From NCBI GenBank assembly GCA_037176845.1, contig JAYKXP010000063.1, forward strand, positions 62,001 to 126,000: a stretch of 64,000 nt of DNA. Direction: 5' to 3'. The DNA comes from Paramarasmius palmivorus (lineage: Eukaryota > Basidiomycota > Agaricomycetes > Agaricales > Marasmiaceae). Each line of letters starts with the position of its first letter. Position 1 is the first letter of the stretch. Of this stretch, positions 1 to 12,589 are shown one piece after another. Made by a program: the position numbers and the translations under genes. Under the pieces are notes generated by a model. That model was not told where the DNA came from. It was given only the letters and a program-made list of their open reading frames with translations, and ran no database searches.

Positions 1-1345
1 GTATCATTGTTCCCACAATTATTAGTAGAAATGCAAATAAACCGAAAAAGCTTGTTATAGTTACTTCAATGCATCCGAACTTCGAACGCCAGCTGGAGGA
101 TTGAATATCAATAACGTAGGTTTTCCGTACTTGTGTGAGACGTGATCAATATGACAATAAAGATAATTGAGATCAAACGTAACTCTGAATAGTAACTCTG
201 AATACCTTGGAGCATATCATGACTGACGATCAGGACCACACTGGATAATTATTCCGATGGTTACATTGGCAGCGGTAGGCAAGTTGGTGTGGAGAAACGA
301 GTACCACGAAGGTAGTATCCCTAAAAATGGCATGGTATGAGCATTTGCAAAGGGCACAGCGCAAACAGCAGGCAGCGTCCCGAGCTGTAGGACGTTGCAA
401 TAAGTCACCAGAGAGTCTAAACATAAATATTTGGCGCAAACCATCATGGAGTTTCATTCGCAACCTTTTGCCTCTACGAATTCGTGAGTCGTGATCTCAT
501 ACAGTACGTATTCATCTTATACATTGGAATCTCCGCAGTAGTCATGTAGCAGCGGATTATTTAAATCGTGAAAGTGGAGTGACCGCCGTCTAACGTAGTT
601 TAGGGCCCAAGTACATCCATCAAACGTCGGCGGATGTCCGATGAAATAAGAGTGGAACGGATGACCTTGTGTAGATGGAGAGCACCAAATAGTGACGACA
701 TCATCGTTTCATAATTATTTCGCTGGAGACAAGCACTGTAAGCGACAGAGGCCGAATATGAAGTGCTACTAAGCAGCATCTTGTACTCTGTGCAGCGGAA
801 TATCACAACCTTGAATCATGGATGAAGAAATTAGAACGGGTTTGGTCTTTGTTCTATGTACGAACCATGATAATTGGGAGCGGGTAACTAGGGAAGAGCT
901 GTGGAATGTTCTCGGTGCCGTGGGATAGCAAGCTGTATCTTGGAATAGCACCACTGACGGAGTCAGACAACAGCGAGAGGATTGAACGATGCAAGGATCA
1001 AAACCAGATGAAGCTATAAAAAGATATCAATAGTTCATCTCTTTCCTTAGGTATGTACTCCTTGTAACGCCTACACCGCGACATTCACGCGTTCCTTACC
1101 ATCTCCGGATTCCCATTACCCGGTTACCTGGACCACCACCATGTAAACAAGCTTGCTATTTTACCTTCGATAGTCTTATTTTGCCCAGTACTTGTACCTA
1201 CGTTGTCATAAAACCTCCTTGTGTCCAGTCCCAGGTGAACTAAGACTCTAAGCTACCATACCTAGACCTCTCGTCTAGGGAGCTATTACACTCCTTGAAA
1301 ATTGCATAAAGCCAGAATTAACTTAGATGTCGTATATATTCGTCA
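1..1345. other. No recognisable gene
   Basis: Only short open frames occur here, none with a family motif, a plausible signal peptide or a convincing exon chain. A 36-codon frame starting at 819 on the plus strand has ordinary-looking composition but no recognisable homology. The segment may hold the distal end of a gene outside the window. Confidence 0.4.
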
Positions 1346-2733
<1,388 letters not shown>

Positions 2734-3976
2734 GTAGAAGGTGACGGTGAAGGAGAGTGAGACTCTTGGCTTTTAGGTATCGGTAAAACCGTTGTTTTCT
2801 GCATGGTATTCCCATGCGAAGATCTCTTTCGAACGGTCATGTGCAAGAGGCATATGACTGAGCATCTATTATAGCCATGATATCCGAAGATAACCCGAAT
2901 AATGAAAGGAATCGCTGAAGAAAACAGAGACTTGGGTCATGCTGGTGTTTCGAGAGCCAATGACCAGTGCCTCGGGTACTGAGAATACGAGAGGTGATAG
3001 AGCGAATTTCCGAGGTCATAGCGTCTAAGAGTATGTAAGGAGCGTAGGCTTCAAGACTTTGACGTTCACGGCATAGATTAACTTAAACGGGACTTGACGC
3101 CATATTCGGAAGCGCGTTGAGCAAGGACGATTTGATGCAAACTTGATGAATGTGAATAGAACGCGCTTGCTCAGTGGCCGGGAGCATCGGCGACAATCAA
3201 ATATTGTTTGTTATCACCATGAGCAACGTAGACGATGGATTAAGAAGGGATCGGATGCCTGGTTCGAAGGACTGGATTGGGGCTGGAATGAAAGAATATT
3301 CCCTTTTAGGCTTTCTTAGTCATCACCTCAAAGACGAACCTATTTGTCACGGTTCTACCCGGGATACAGCAAACAAAGCCCCCCTGCGTGACGCTCGGAG
3401 TTCATCATTGAATCGGTCTCTCAATTCGGTCCCTCCACTCCAAAGAAGACCTCAACGATCAACGAAGCTAAACATTTAGCGATTCACACTGCTTCTGCTC
3501 AACTTGAATCCATAATGTTGCTCTGGGGATAATCTAAAAACCGGTGACTCGCCGCATTGGCAACTACGGCTGCGAAAGCTTAGAGTTTTGTAAAGCCCGC
3601 CTAATCCAACAGCACTCCTGCGACTGTTTCATTAAGGCCTAGGATTTGTCTCGTTCTGTTTACTGTATCCTTCCCCGACGACATTACTAAGGCGCATCAA
3701 AAGCTGACTTGGCAGCGCTTGGTGATGACTCCTTCAGCATATCTGAAAGATTTAGTCAACAACCTATCTCAGCGGAATCATTCTCCCTGTGGAACAAATA
3801 TCATGCGGACGAGAGCAGTTTTTTATGAAGTGCGTACACCTGGATGAGCCATATATTCGTTATAACGACGTCTTTGGCTACTGACTGTACTTGACTAAGA
3901 CAAGCTCGGTGAACATGTCCAAAGCTTTGACTCTCGAGTATTTATGTCTGTTCGTTATTGATTCTTGCCATCTAGA
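2734..3976. other. No recognisable gene
   Basis: This is the upstream region of the minus-strand xylanase and of the plus-strand transcription factor, so it should hold both promoters. Short frames on both strands (for example a 101-codon plus frame from 3174) show no family signature and no exon structure. Confidence 0.4.
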
Positions 3977-5926
3977 ATGTCTAATCCTCCTCGAGCCCAG
4001 ATGCGAACGGCCTGCGGGAACTGTAGGAAACGCAAAATTGTAAGTCAACCTGCTGCTCCTTGCGCCACACCACATTCAGCCCTCCAACTAGAAATGCGAT
4101 GGCCTTAGACCGGTATGCACTCAATGTCTTACTCGAAGCACACTCGAAGATGTATGCGATTATGGGGACTATGGGGGGCTTACTACGGCGGAAGAACTGG
4201 AAAGGAATATACAAAGACTTGAGGCTAGGATTCGGGAACTTGAGCATGCTGAAGCGCCAGATGCAGTGAGACTACGTCAATATGCCGGCCCTAGTGAAAG
4301 TACGTGTTCCCTATAACCAAGACTAGTTGCAGATTGACTAACAATCAAAACAGTGCCTCAACGCCGAGACTCCTCACGCGGTACGCCAATTGTATCAGAT
4401 GTAAGTGTAGTGTTTGTTGGCTATGGTATGTCAGAGGCTAATAGGTAATCAGGAGTCTCCCTTGGAACTTCGAAGCTCGCTGTGGGTATCCCTATTCATA
4501 AGGGTAAACAATATCATAAATTGACAATACCTATAGACTGCAATCATTTCTGCCGCAACACGCAGCTGCTTTCGGTTTCTTCCTCAACCAGCCACGATTT
4601 GCTCAGAGCACACTGTCTGTGCATTCGGCCCATCCATCTCGACCGTGTCGCGGACTACTGAACACATTATACTTCGTTGCTTCAGCCTTAAACTATGCGT
4701 CTAATCCCTCATCCCAGCTTCTCATTGAGGCCGTTGGTATACTTTCCACTGATCATCCGAACAAAATACTCCACGCCATTCAGGCCGAAATACTTCTCGC
4801 TACATGGTTTTTTCACTCAAATAGAGTTCTTGAAGGTAAATATCACCTCGGTACCGCTGTGTCCCTGACAGTGGGCGCTGGACTCCACCGAATACGCAGT
4901 CCGGATCCAAATCGGAGCTCCATACATACGATGGCGCTGCCTACTCCAGCCGATAGTATTGAAGAAGGGGAGCGTATAATCGCCTTCTGGCAGGTGTATG
5001 CGATGAGTAACATATGGGATGCAATCTCAGGCCCGGCATCGACATGTGTTATCTTTAACGGGGATGGGAAAAGTATTGACACCCCGTGGGCTTGGGATAT
5101 GCATGACTACGAGGAGGTATGCTAATGATTGACTTTTCGCGAAGTATATCTCATACATTGGATAGCTCGGTATACCTCCAAACCTGACGGGTGGTTTAAC
5201 CGTCCATAAATTCCTCATGCGAAGTCCGGACTCTGTGAATACAGGATTATCCACCACGTCATTGTTTGCGAAAGCTTCACTCTTGTTTTCAAAAGCGAAG
5301 CTTTTCGCAGAATCTGTATTTCGTACGGGCCCCATGCGTATGTATAATCTCCACTATGGTTTGCGCCTCTACTCAACCAGATGTTGTATGCAGAACCTCC
5401 TTCAGCTCAAGCTGTGGCTTACTTTCAGAGTTTGAACGCCCTCATAGATCATTTCACGTCAACACTCGCACCAATCTCGCCGGAAACAGTTATGTCGCCA
5501 GCATTGTTCTCCCAGATAACACTGGCGCATACACTGGCATACGCATCTAGCATTCATCTACACTCCCCCTTCGCCGCTACAGATGCCAGGTCAAGTACAA
5601 AAATGTTATCGGCCGCTGAGCTTGCAGTCGGGCTACTCCCTCATCTTGATTCTCTCCTTGCCAATAGCGAGAACTTCCCTGTCATCAATCCGATATTTGG
5701 GGCACTCTGGCTGCTGATAGGTAAAGTTTTTGTCGATGAGCTTCGTAGGCTGCGAAGTCTGCGACGTTTATCCTCTGGAACAAGGTCAAATACGATATTT
5801 GGAATGCTTGAAGGGTTGAAAAGGACCATGGAGATGGCCGGAAGGTCGTCTCCCTTCATCGGTGTGTATGTGACTTCAATATCAGAAATCTTGATGTTGA
5901 TCATAGTCTCTAGCGGACCAATTTAG
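3977..5926 (+). CDS. Zn2Cys6 fungal transcription factor
   Basis: Nuclear DNA-binding regulator of the Gal4 type. The start ATG at 3977 opens MSNPPRAQMRTACGNCRKRK; after a GT-AG intron the reading continues KCDGLRPVCTQC. This gives the six zinc-binding cysteines as CX2CX6CX6CX2CX9C. It is followed directly by a heptad-like stretch (EELERNIQRLEARIRELE) typical of the dimerisation coiled coil. The downstream exons (about 4540-5926) encode the fungal middle homology region, with LLNTLYFVASALNYAS, EILLATWFFHSNRVLEG and TAVSLTVGAGLHRIRS among its recognisable helices. I count at least six introns. The exact junctions near 5115-5400 and the final exon end are uncertain, because a possible intron starts near 5862. 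The regulated pathway cannot be read from the sequence. The xylanase lies 1.2 kb away and is divergently oriented, which is compatible with but does not show a regulatory link. Confidence 0.88.
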
Positions 5927-6162
5927 ACAGCTCACTGAAGCGCAGTGAGATACTGATTGGTGTATATCACGACAGAGTATATTACAGTGGTTCTCAGCTA
6001 CTGATGGCGATACAGTTTAGACAAAATGCAGTGTAGGAAGACACGAAGCGCTGTTGATATAGACCATGTTCTTAAAACTTGTCATTAGCTGTATGACATA
6101 ACTCGTTATAATGGACGAGCTTACGCTTCTTTGCGGATGCGTTAGTCACTCCGACCGCTGTC

Positions 6163-6525
6163 TCATTCGATTTCCTCTTCCACCCATCTCGCATATTCAT
6201 CCATATCCGCATCATCGCCAAGTTTCCCCTCCCTTCGATTGCCTTTCTTGCTAGATTTGCCCCCTATTCTACGGCCACCACTATTCGCCGTTTTACGTTT
6301 AGACTTCTCCAACTGTCTCTCAAACTCTTCCATATAATCATTTGCAGGCGTGGCGAATGAACGTGAGGGTAATTCTTCCTCAATCAAGTCATTCATTGGC
6401 GTGGGTATGGTCGCATTCCGTGATGTCTTGGCTTTCGATTTCACAGGTGAAAGAAGTTCGCCGCCAGCTTGTGAGTCGCGCCGGATGGTGATGATGGAAA
6501 GACCAGATACATAGTTGGATGGCAT
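6163..6525 (-). CDS. Small hydrophilic protein, unknown function
   Basis: An uninterrupted 120-codon frame with its own ATG. The product is hydrophilic and probably disordered: a basic middle (RQLEKSKRKTANSGG, then GGKSSKKGNRREGK) is followed by an acidic tail ending DEYARWVEEEIE. There is no signal peptide or membrane segment. I do not recognise the family. The mixed-charge layout is common in nuclear or nucleic-acid-associated small proteins, but that is only a compositional hint. It could also be the last exon of a longer gene. Confidence 0.45.
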   Translation of the reverse strand: MPSNYVSGLSIITIRRDSQAGGELLSPVKSKAKTSRNATIPTPMNDLIEEELPSRSFATPANDYMEEFERQLEKSKRKTANSGGRRIGGKSSKKGNRREGKLGDDADMDEYARWVEEEIE

Positions 6526-9358
6526 GAAGTTTGAGCAGAAGTGAGTTTATGGTATTGGGGATTGGAGAGAAGGTGTGAACGCTCTATTTATACGGAACCA
6601 AAAGTGTGGCATGAGGATAACGTTGATTTTACATGCCACGAAAACAATGGCAATCCGAAAGACAATAGGGCTTACCCAGCTTGTTACCTCAATATATCAG
6701 AAAAGAACAAGGGAGCGGCTGGAACAAGGTTTTTGTTGCAATGCCAACGCAGGGACCCACAGTATCAGGGTAATCTGAATCTAGTCTGCGAACTCAAAGA
6801 TGTTAGACAGGTAAGGATTACATTGCAGAGCTAGCGGAACGAAATACAAAAGTACGACATGGTCCACGAGATGTTACAGTTCGTCATTTTATATCTATTA
6901 CGACTATCAGTTTTCAGAACTAGTGCTATTGCTTAGATGTTATGACTCACCCCTCACGTCGAAGCTCGTATTGAGAGCTATGCGCATGTGGGATAACGAG
7001 TCTCTTCCAAGTGCGCGCACCTCCTCCAGTGTAAGACTCGCCTTTAGGTGTTGGAGGCGCTTCGAATCATGGTTAAACGTGGACCCGAGGTCATTCTACA
7101 CAACACGGGGTTCTTTCGAGCTATTACCTGAGGAAGGTTCTAATGCCATCGGAGGGTAATAGTAGTAGATGCTTTGTGCACCAGTTTCGCTGCTAAATCG
7201 TATCGCGCATCCTGGTGGCAAGAACGCTCGATTAGAAGTGGTGAAAGCCTCATAATGAGACGATAACAGCTTCTGCGTGGCATCAGAGTCAGGGAAGGTG
7301 GTACTCTGAAAGACATTGTCGGGCTAAATTTCTTCGGATAGTTAGTTATTGAATATTGAATGCCGGGGATGTCGGGTAGTAATCTGGTTGTCGAGGAACA
7401 TGAGTGTTGTGGGGGGTATTGCGACCAGTGTGATATGGGCTTTGGATGTGGACGGTTTTAAACATGTTTCCAAGGTTCGTGTAGTTAGTCGTGGGAAGGA
7501 CGATATAGGTATTGATTATGGAACTCCCACAGAAGGAAGGCATTACTCATCAGTCAGTGGTTAAGAACTTCGGGCATAGTGTCCAACGCACCATCAGAAT
7601 GCTTCCTTATGCATGCTCCATATCATTGCTCGTCCATGTAGGTGCACCCTTCGCTAATTCAGTCTTCAGGCTGTCCCGTCGTCAAAGCTATAGCCATTTG
7701 TATTTTGAGTACAAGGCAGTTTGTACTAGAGAAGATAGCATACAAGACTCAATACAATACCCTTTCGTCCTCGAAAGGGACTGCTTCTCCTGGCAGGACA
7801 TTGAATCCAACGAGAAGCTCGTGGCTGAAGACAACTTAGAGATGATCGACTTGGAGGATGGCCTCGGCGTCAGGGCCACCGATCACACGTGAGTTTCTTA
7901 ATGACGAACCATTCCCACGTCCATCGGTCAGCGTTGATCGATCCTTTATCAACCAGACTCCTCCTTTAATCCTGCAGATATCCTTCCGAACCCTGTAGGT
8001 TCATGCAACTACTCTTCGGAATGGCTAGCTACCCTATAGCATGCACCAGGGTTGACCAGTGGTTGTCACGTGTAACGCGAACTACAACCTACGTTGGGCG
8101 TTTATTGAAATCGAAACGCTGAAAGTGTCGATTCAAGTTCATTTATATTACCTTGGTATTCATTTCTATGGAAATCATTTCCATCCATTCTTTACTAGCG
8201 GTAATACCTTACAACTCGAAGATGTTATCCTTTGGATGTGCCGTTAGTACTTGGTTAGTACGTTCCTTTCTATCCCTGGCATTCAACGCTATCTCCGTTC
8301 ATTAGGTCTTCAATGCTTACCTTCCGTCATGGCTGTGTCATAACAGGTCACAATCGTAGTCTAGATTAAAAGGTGAGTCTTCCTCGTGTTACCATAACGC
8401 AAACCCTTGTTTTACAGAAGGACACTCAGGCTAGACGCCCCGAACATACCCTGTACACGTTTCCTTACCACCGTCATTGGAACTATACTACTACATGGAG
8501 ACTAGACGCAGTGACACATGATCACCCCCATTACCCATCTGCATGTTGCAATATCACGTAGCATCAAAATTGTACAAGCTGGCGTACGCAACATAAGGTT
8601 GAACGTTTGTCAAACATCGTGCTCACCTTCTCGTGCTAGCCTATTAATCCCAAGTACTCCTTCACTGTTCCGGTGGTCTCGGGAACCGGGGATATATCGT
8701 TCTCCAGGACAGATACGGACAACGCGCTATCTACACAGATGTGAACAAAATCGGCGGTGACATTTTCCTACAGTTATACGTTATCGGCCCACACTAACCC
8801 CTCATCAGAGTGCTGTATATCTTCTCCCGAACTCTATTAGGTCGCCGTCTGTCAAAATGACAGAAGCTATATTGTTACCCCGCGTAGGCTTCCCTCGCCC
8901 GGCGCCATGGGATCGCTTTACGAGGGAATATTCTATGATTCGTGGTACTAAGTACCTTGCATTCCAGTGCTGCGCCAAAGTCTACACTGACTTTGACCGG
9001 TATTGGTATAAGCTGTGCTCGGTCTTCGACAGCTTTTTGCCTCTTCGGTATCTTTAGAACAGCACAAACTCTATTCGTGGATTGTCCCACGGGCCAAAGT
9101 GGGCTTCGATGCCACGATAGCACCGCCAACATGGACGTAGGCACACGTGTTGATCTGCCTTCTATTGAGTCCAAAGAGACGCCTGTCTCATCGCCTCGAC
9201 ATCGCATTCTTCGGGGTGTATCTGATATATACCCCCAGAAGTGAATTGCTTTGGTCTTCCAATCCGCAGACAGCTTACAGTCGACTCCTAAAGTCGTACC
9301 ACGCATTCTTATTCGAACCACCCTTCTACCTCTTATCACACACTAAGCGCTGATCGAT
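6526..9358. other. No recognisable gene (2.8 kb)
   Basis: Many short frames, none over 160 codons and none with a domain signature. The overlapping frames around 8875-9339 on opposite strands appear to be chance. The last ~200 bases should contain the promoter of the gene starting at 9359. Confidence 0.35.
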
Positions 9359-10410
9359 ATGTTCAGCCATTGTCACCATTTCGACATCAATGGTGGAGAT
9401 TTCAACAATGTACAAGGGAATCAGCATAACTATCATCATAATACGACTAACCATGTCCGTGGTTCGCACAACACTTACAAGACGATTAATCGGGGGAATT
9501 ATAATGTAACGAATAATGGCGTCGATCATGGCTGGGGCTGGGGTGTGCATTCAAATATTCATAGCTTCGTTGCAAAAACTAAAAGACCTGTCTGCTAGAT
9601 TATGGTGCCGATGACGACTGGGACGACGACGATGACTTTCCACCACCTCCCTCTCATTTTCAGCAGTCACGTCGTCCTAGAATGCCTTACACGCCATCTG
9701 ATCCAGCGGCCTATGGCTACGACGATGGATCTTTAATGCAGAGAAATTGGGAGCATCCTGCGCCCCCACGATCTGCTCCTCCAGTGATGACTGAAAATCC
9801 CGAGGACCGTCATCATCTAAATGGACCGTCGTCACTCCATACCCAAAGTTTTCATCCGCATCCTCTTGACCCCTCCACTATGAGACAGCACCCTGCTCTC
9901 TCAGTGCAAGATAATAGCACTACCCCTACGCCTCCAACCACAGCCGCACCAGAACCTATGCGGACGTTTGGTATCTCTCAGCTAGGACTACAGCCTTCGG
10001 TCAACTCCGCACCTATCGAAAGCCATTCCCTTCTACCTCCCGATTTGCGCAATGTGCAGCATGCAAGTGAGAGAAATGGATTGTCTTCTAGTAACGCTGA
10101 GGCTACTTCCTCGATTCCGGATCCTGATCGACATTCTCCGTCGGTCCCATCTTCCGGTCTTCTTGGAAGTGAGAATTCTCGCGCGGGAAGATTACTTACG
10201 CCAGCCACACCGCCAGCCACACATCGTTCCCAAACTCCGGTACAAGATAGCACAAGCGCACAATCTCGACTTTCGCCGCAGAGACATCAGATTTCATCCT
10301 CTGAGAGGAGGCGAGATTTTCCGGTTCCCCCAGATTCGCAACCACAGACCACCGACAGTGACAACATGGCCGTGGACGAAGATCAGGACGATAATAGTGC
10401 GCAGCGATAG
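9359..10410 (+). CDS. GGxFNNVxGNQ-motif protein A, disordered C-terminus
   Basis: Two exons (9359-9542 and 9599-10410) with a 56-nt GT-AG intron give an in-frame 331-aa protein. Exon 1 is Asn/His/Gly-rich: FDINGGDFNNVQGNQHN, then imperfect repeats of the form N-T-x-N and R-G-x-Y-N. It ends in GWGWD across the splice. Exon 2 is low in hydrophobic residues and rich in Pro, Ser, Asp and His: DDDWDDDDDFPPPP, then a long Pro/Ser/Gln tail ending in an acidic DEDQDDN stretch, so it is probably disordered. The same first-exon motif occurs in the two minus-strand genes that follow and in the N-terminus of the NACHT protein at 55.5-57.8 kb. No enzymatic domain is visible. I suggest an assembly or signalling role from the shared motif only. 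Confidence 0.7.
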
Positions 10411-10640
10411 TGTTTCTCTACAACCTATACCCGTACTCTATACCAACTGTCAGTAATTTGCTTTTTGTATGCTGTTAGCCTATACCCTCGCTTTACCTTC
10501 GGCGATACTTCCACGGATGATTTTATTTCACATTGTGTACAGTTCATTCATTTGTTCATAATATTCACCGGATCACGCCCATGGAATGTGGAATCAGTCG
10601 AGTGCATGTAAAAACGATCTCTGTTTCACCCGTTGCTACA
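10411..10640. other. Short convergent intergenic segment
   Basis: Separates the plus-strand motif gene A from the minus-strand motif gene B. No gene seen. Both transcripts must end here. Confidence 0.4.
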
Positions 10641-11130
10641 TCAATTCAAGGTTTTCATGTATAGATAGCCAATCCCCAACAGCAGCAAGCTGATGATTAA
10701 CCTCTCCACGGTAATCCACTGGGGTTGATTCTTAATCTCCCTCTGGTCCCCCGACTGGGGAGATGTGGTAGGACCCTGTTTCCGGGAACTAATCGGAGTA
10801 CTACTACGCCCCTCCTCAGGCTCTTCATCTTCCGGTTCTTCGTTCCTATTCTCAGCCTCTCGACGCCTCCGAGTCTGTCTTCGTCCTGCGCTTTGATAGT
10901 CAATGGACCGCCAACTAATGTAGTAATTAATACTCACTGCTCTCCGAGCCGTCACGAGCGCTCGTTATAGTAGATCCATTATTCGTAGTGTTATAGTCTC
11001 CCCGATTGTTGGTAGTATAGTTATCCCCATGATGGGTGTTGGTGCTGTTATTGTTACTGTTGTGTTGGTCGCCCTGGACATTATTGTAGGCTCCTCCATG
11101 GATGTTAAAGTCTCTGTTATTGTTGAACAT
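10641..11130 (-). CDS. GGxYNNVxGDQ-motif protein B with C-terminal membrane anchor
   Basis: Exons 11130-10938 and 10885-10641, split by a 52-nt GT-AG intron, give 145 aa in frame. I chose the ATG at 11130 (MFNNNRDFNIHGG) because the codon two positions upstream is TTG and because gene C starts the same way. The N-terminus carries FNIHGGAYNNVQGDQHN followed by repeats (GDNYTTNNRGDYNTTNNG). After the splice comes an Arg/Glu-rich charged linker (TRRRREAENRNEEPEDEEPEE). The protein ends in one hydrophobic helix, RLIISLLLLGIGYLYM, four residues from the stop. That is the layout of a tail-anchored membrane protein: a cytosolic N-terminal motif domain held on a membrane by its last helix. The family is otherwise unknown to me. 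Confidence 0.7.
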
Positions 11131-11199
11131 CGTCAAGAGAGTAAAGGGATATACGAAATGATGAGCTGGGACCTGTTGGATCAGGTAAGATCAGAGGCA

Positions 11200-11210
11200 G
11201 GTATATATAG
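11200..11210 (-). promoter_or_regulatory. TATA-like box of motif gene B
   Basis: The alternating TATATATA at 11202-11209 lies about 70 nt upstream of the ATG at 11130 on the minus strand, a normal distance in fungi. Inferred from position and sequence only. Confidence 0.4.
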
Positions 11211-11669
11211 AGCGAAAGGCGTGTATTCGACACTGACAAGGTCATGACTGGTGATTATGAGAACCTACCTAAATCCATCCATGCTTCCTGTCATTTTATG
11301 TTTCATATCGCCCAGGGCCACAGGCGCCAACCTGTGAAGATATTTGATCCAGGATGCATTCCTGCTGCACAACTTCCCATCGACCTCGCATGGCCTAGGA
11401 CTATAGGGTACATAGAACACTTCAAGGGTGTACATCTTTAAGGGTGTATATCTAGCTCGGAACACCAACAACCGGTCAATCTCCGTGATTCATGAAAGAA
11501 GCCACATCGGCGCAAGCGTCTAAAATCATGCCTTCTTAACCCTTGCCCTTCTGCAGCTTTGAAATCGATGACATTGCGAATACATATAGAAGATAGCATG
11601 TAAAAAAAACGTGGATGGATACCTATTTTCCACCTGACCGACCAAACTTCCAGTCGCCGCTTTGCCGGT

Positions 11670-12589
11670 CTAGCACCTCGCTTCGCTACCTTCTTCATCA
11701 GCTTCATCGGCATCTTTATTAGTGCCCCTATTCTGGGCGTCGTTCTCCCCTCGTTGACGCGAATTCGAGGGCAGTGTACCTCGTGAATGAGCAGGTATGC
11801 TTTGGGGATCAGGATATTGCGGCTCTTCCTCGATGTATCCAGGTGTAGACAGAATATGTGGTGGTGGGGCGGGACGTGTAGGCGCTCTCCAATTAGAAGT
11901 ATTGTCATCCTGAGGTGGAGCCTGACGATAGTACCCGTCTTGTAGTGGAGGATACGGGTAACGAGCGTCGTCAGATCGATTTTCTGGGTACCTGCGAGGA
12001 TCATGGGGGTAATGTTGCGGATGAGGCGCATATTGAGGATTGTGGTAGGCTTCCTGTCGAGGTCTGTAATAAGGATCGTGATGATCATATTCTTGAGGTG
12101 GCAATCTATCGTATCCACCAGGACCATAGCCCCGGTGGGGAGGACCACCACGGTATCCTTCATAACCTCGATAACTTCCGCGACCTTCATACCTCGGGAT
12201 ATTAGGATCATACCCGCCCCGCCCATATCCTGGATATGTTGCGGAGTGGTCCAGCCCAGGTCGTCCTGGGTAGAACTCCATCTCATCTTCGTCAACAAAT
12301 CCATATCCATCCGTAGCAGCTCTCCGAGCCTGTCGTCTCGGTCCTGTATTCTTGCCGTATGAGTCTTTGTACCTTATCACAAGTAGCAGAAGACACACCT
12401 TCTCTCCGAGATGAACCAGAATTAGAACCGTTATTCGTTTACATTATTATTCCCATAGTTCTCCGTTCGATATTCGTTATTATTCCCCGCGATACGATTC
12501 GTCGTGTTGTTGCTGTTATTGTATTGGTTTCCATTGACATTATTGAATGCACCGCCGTTTAGAGTGAAACCACCGCTATTGTTGAACAT
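11670..12589 (-). pseudogene. GGxFNNVxGNQ-motif gene C, 1-nt frameshift in exon 1
   Basis: Starts at ATG 12589 (MFNNSGGFTLNGGAFNNVNG), the closest relative of genes A and B. The frame reaches TAA near 12431 after 53 codons. Compared with gene A (GTAACGAATAATGG), the sequence here has one extra A in the run at about 12435-12437. Beyond it the shifted frame resumes as NNGSNSGSSRRE, matching gene B, and runs to a 55-nt GT-AG intron (12398-12344). Exon 2 (12343-11670) encodes GPRRQARRAATDGYGF, then a Tyr/Pro/Gly/Arg-rich disordered region (GYGRGGYDP, GGPPHRGYGPGGYD) and an acidic end. Unlike gene B it lacks a membrane helix. It may be a recent pseudogene or a base-calling error in a homopolymer. 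A 290-codon frame overlaps exon 2 but looks like its shadow. Confidence 0.6.

Noticed and set aside
8875..9339. A 154-codon minus-strand frame
   Set aside because: A 100-codon frame overlaps it on the other strand and neither has a motif or splice structure.
11438..12310. A 290-codon minus-strand frame overlapping exon 2 of motif gene C
   Set aside because: Its composition is an odd mix of Met, Ile, Thr and His, as expected from reading the Tyr/Pro/Gly/Arg-rich exon one base out of frame. The other frame continues homology with gene B across a proper intron.
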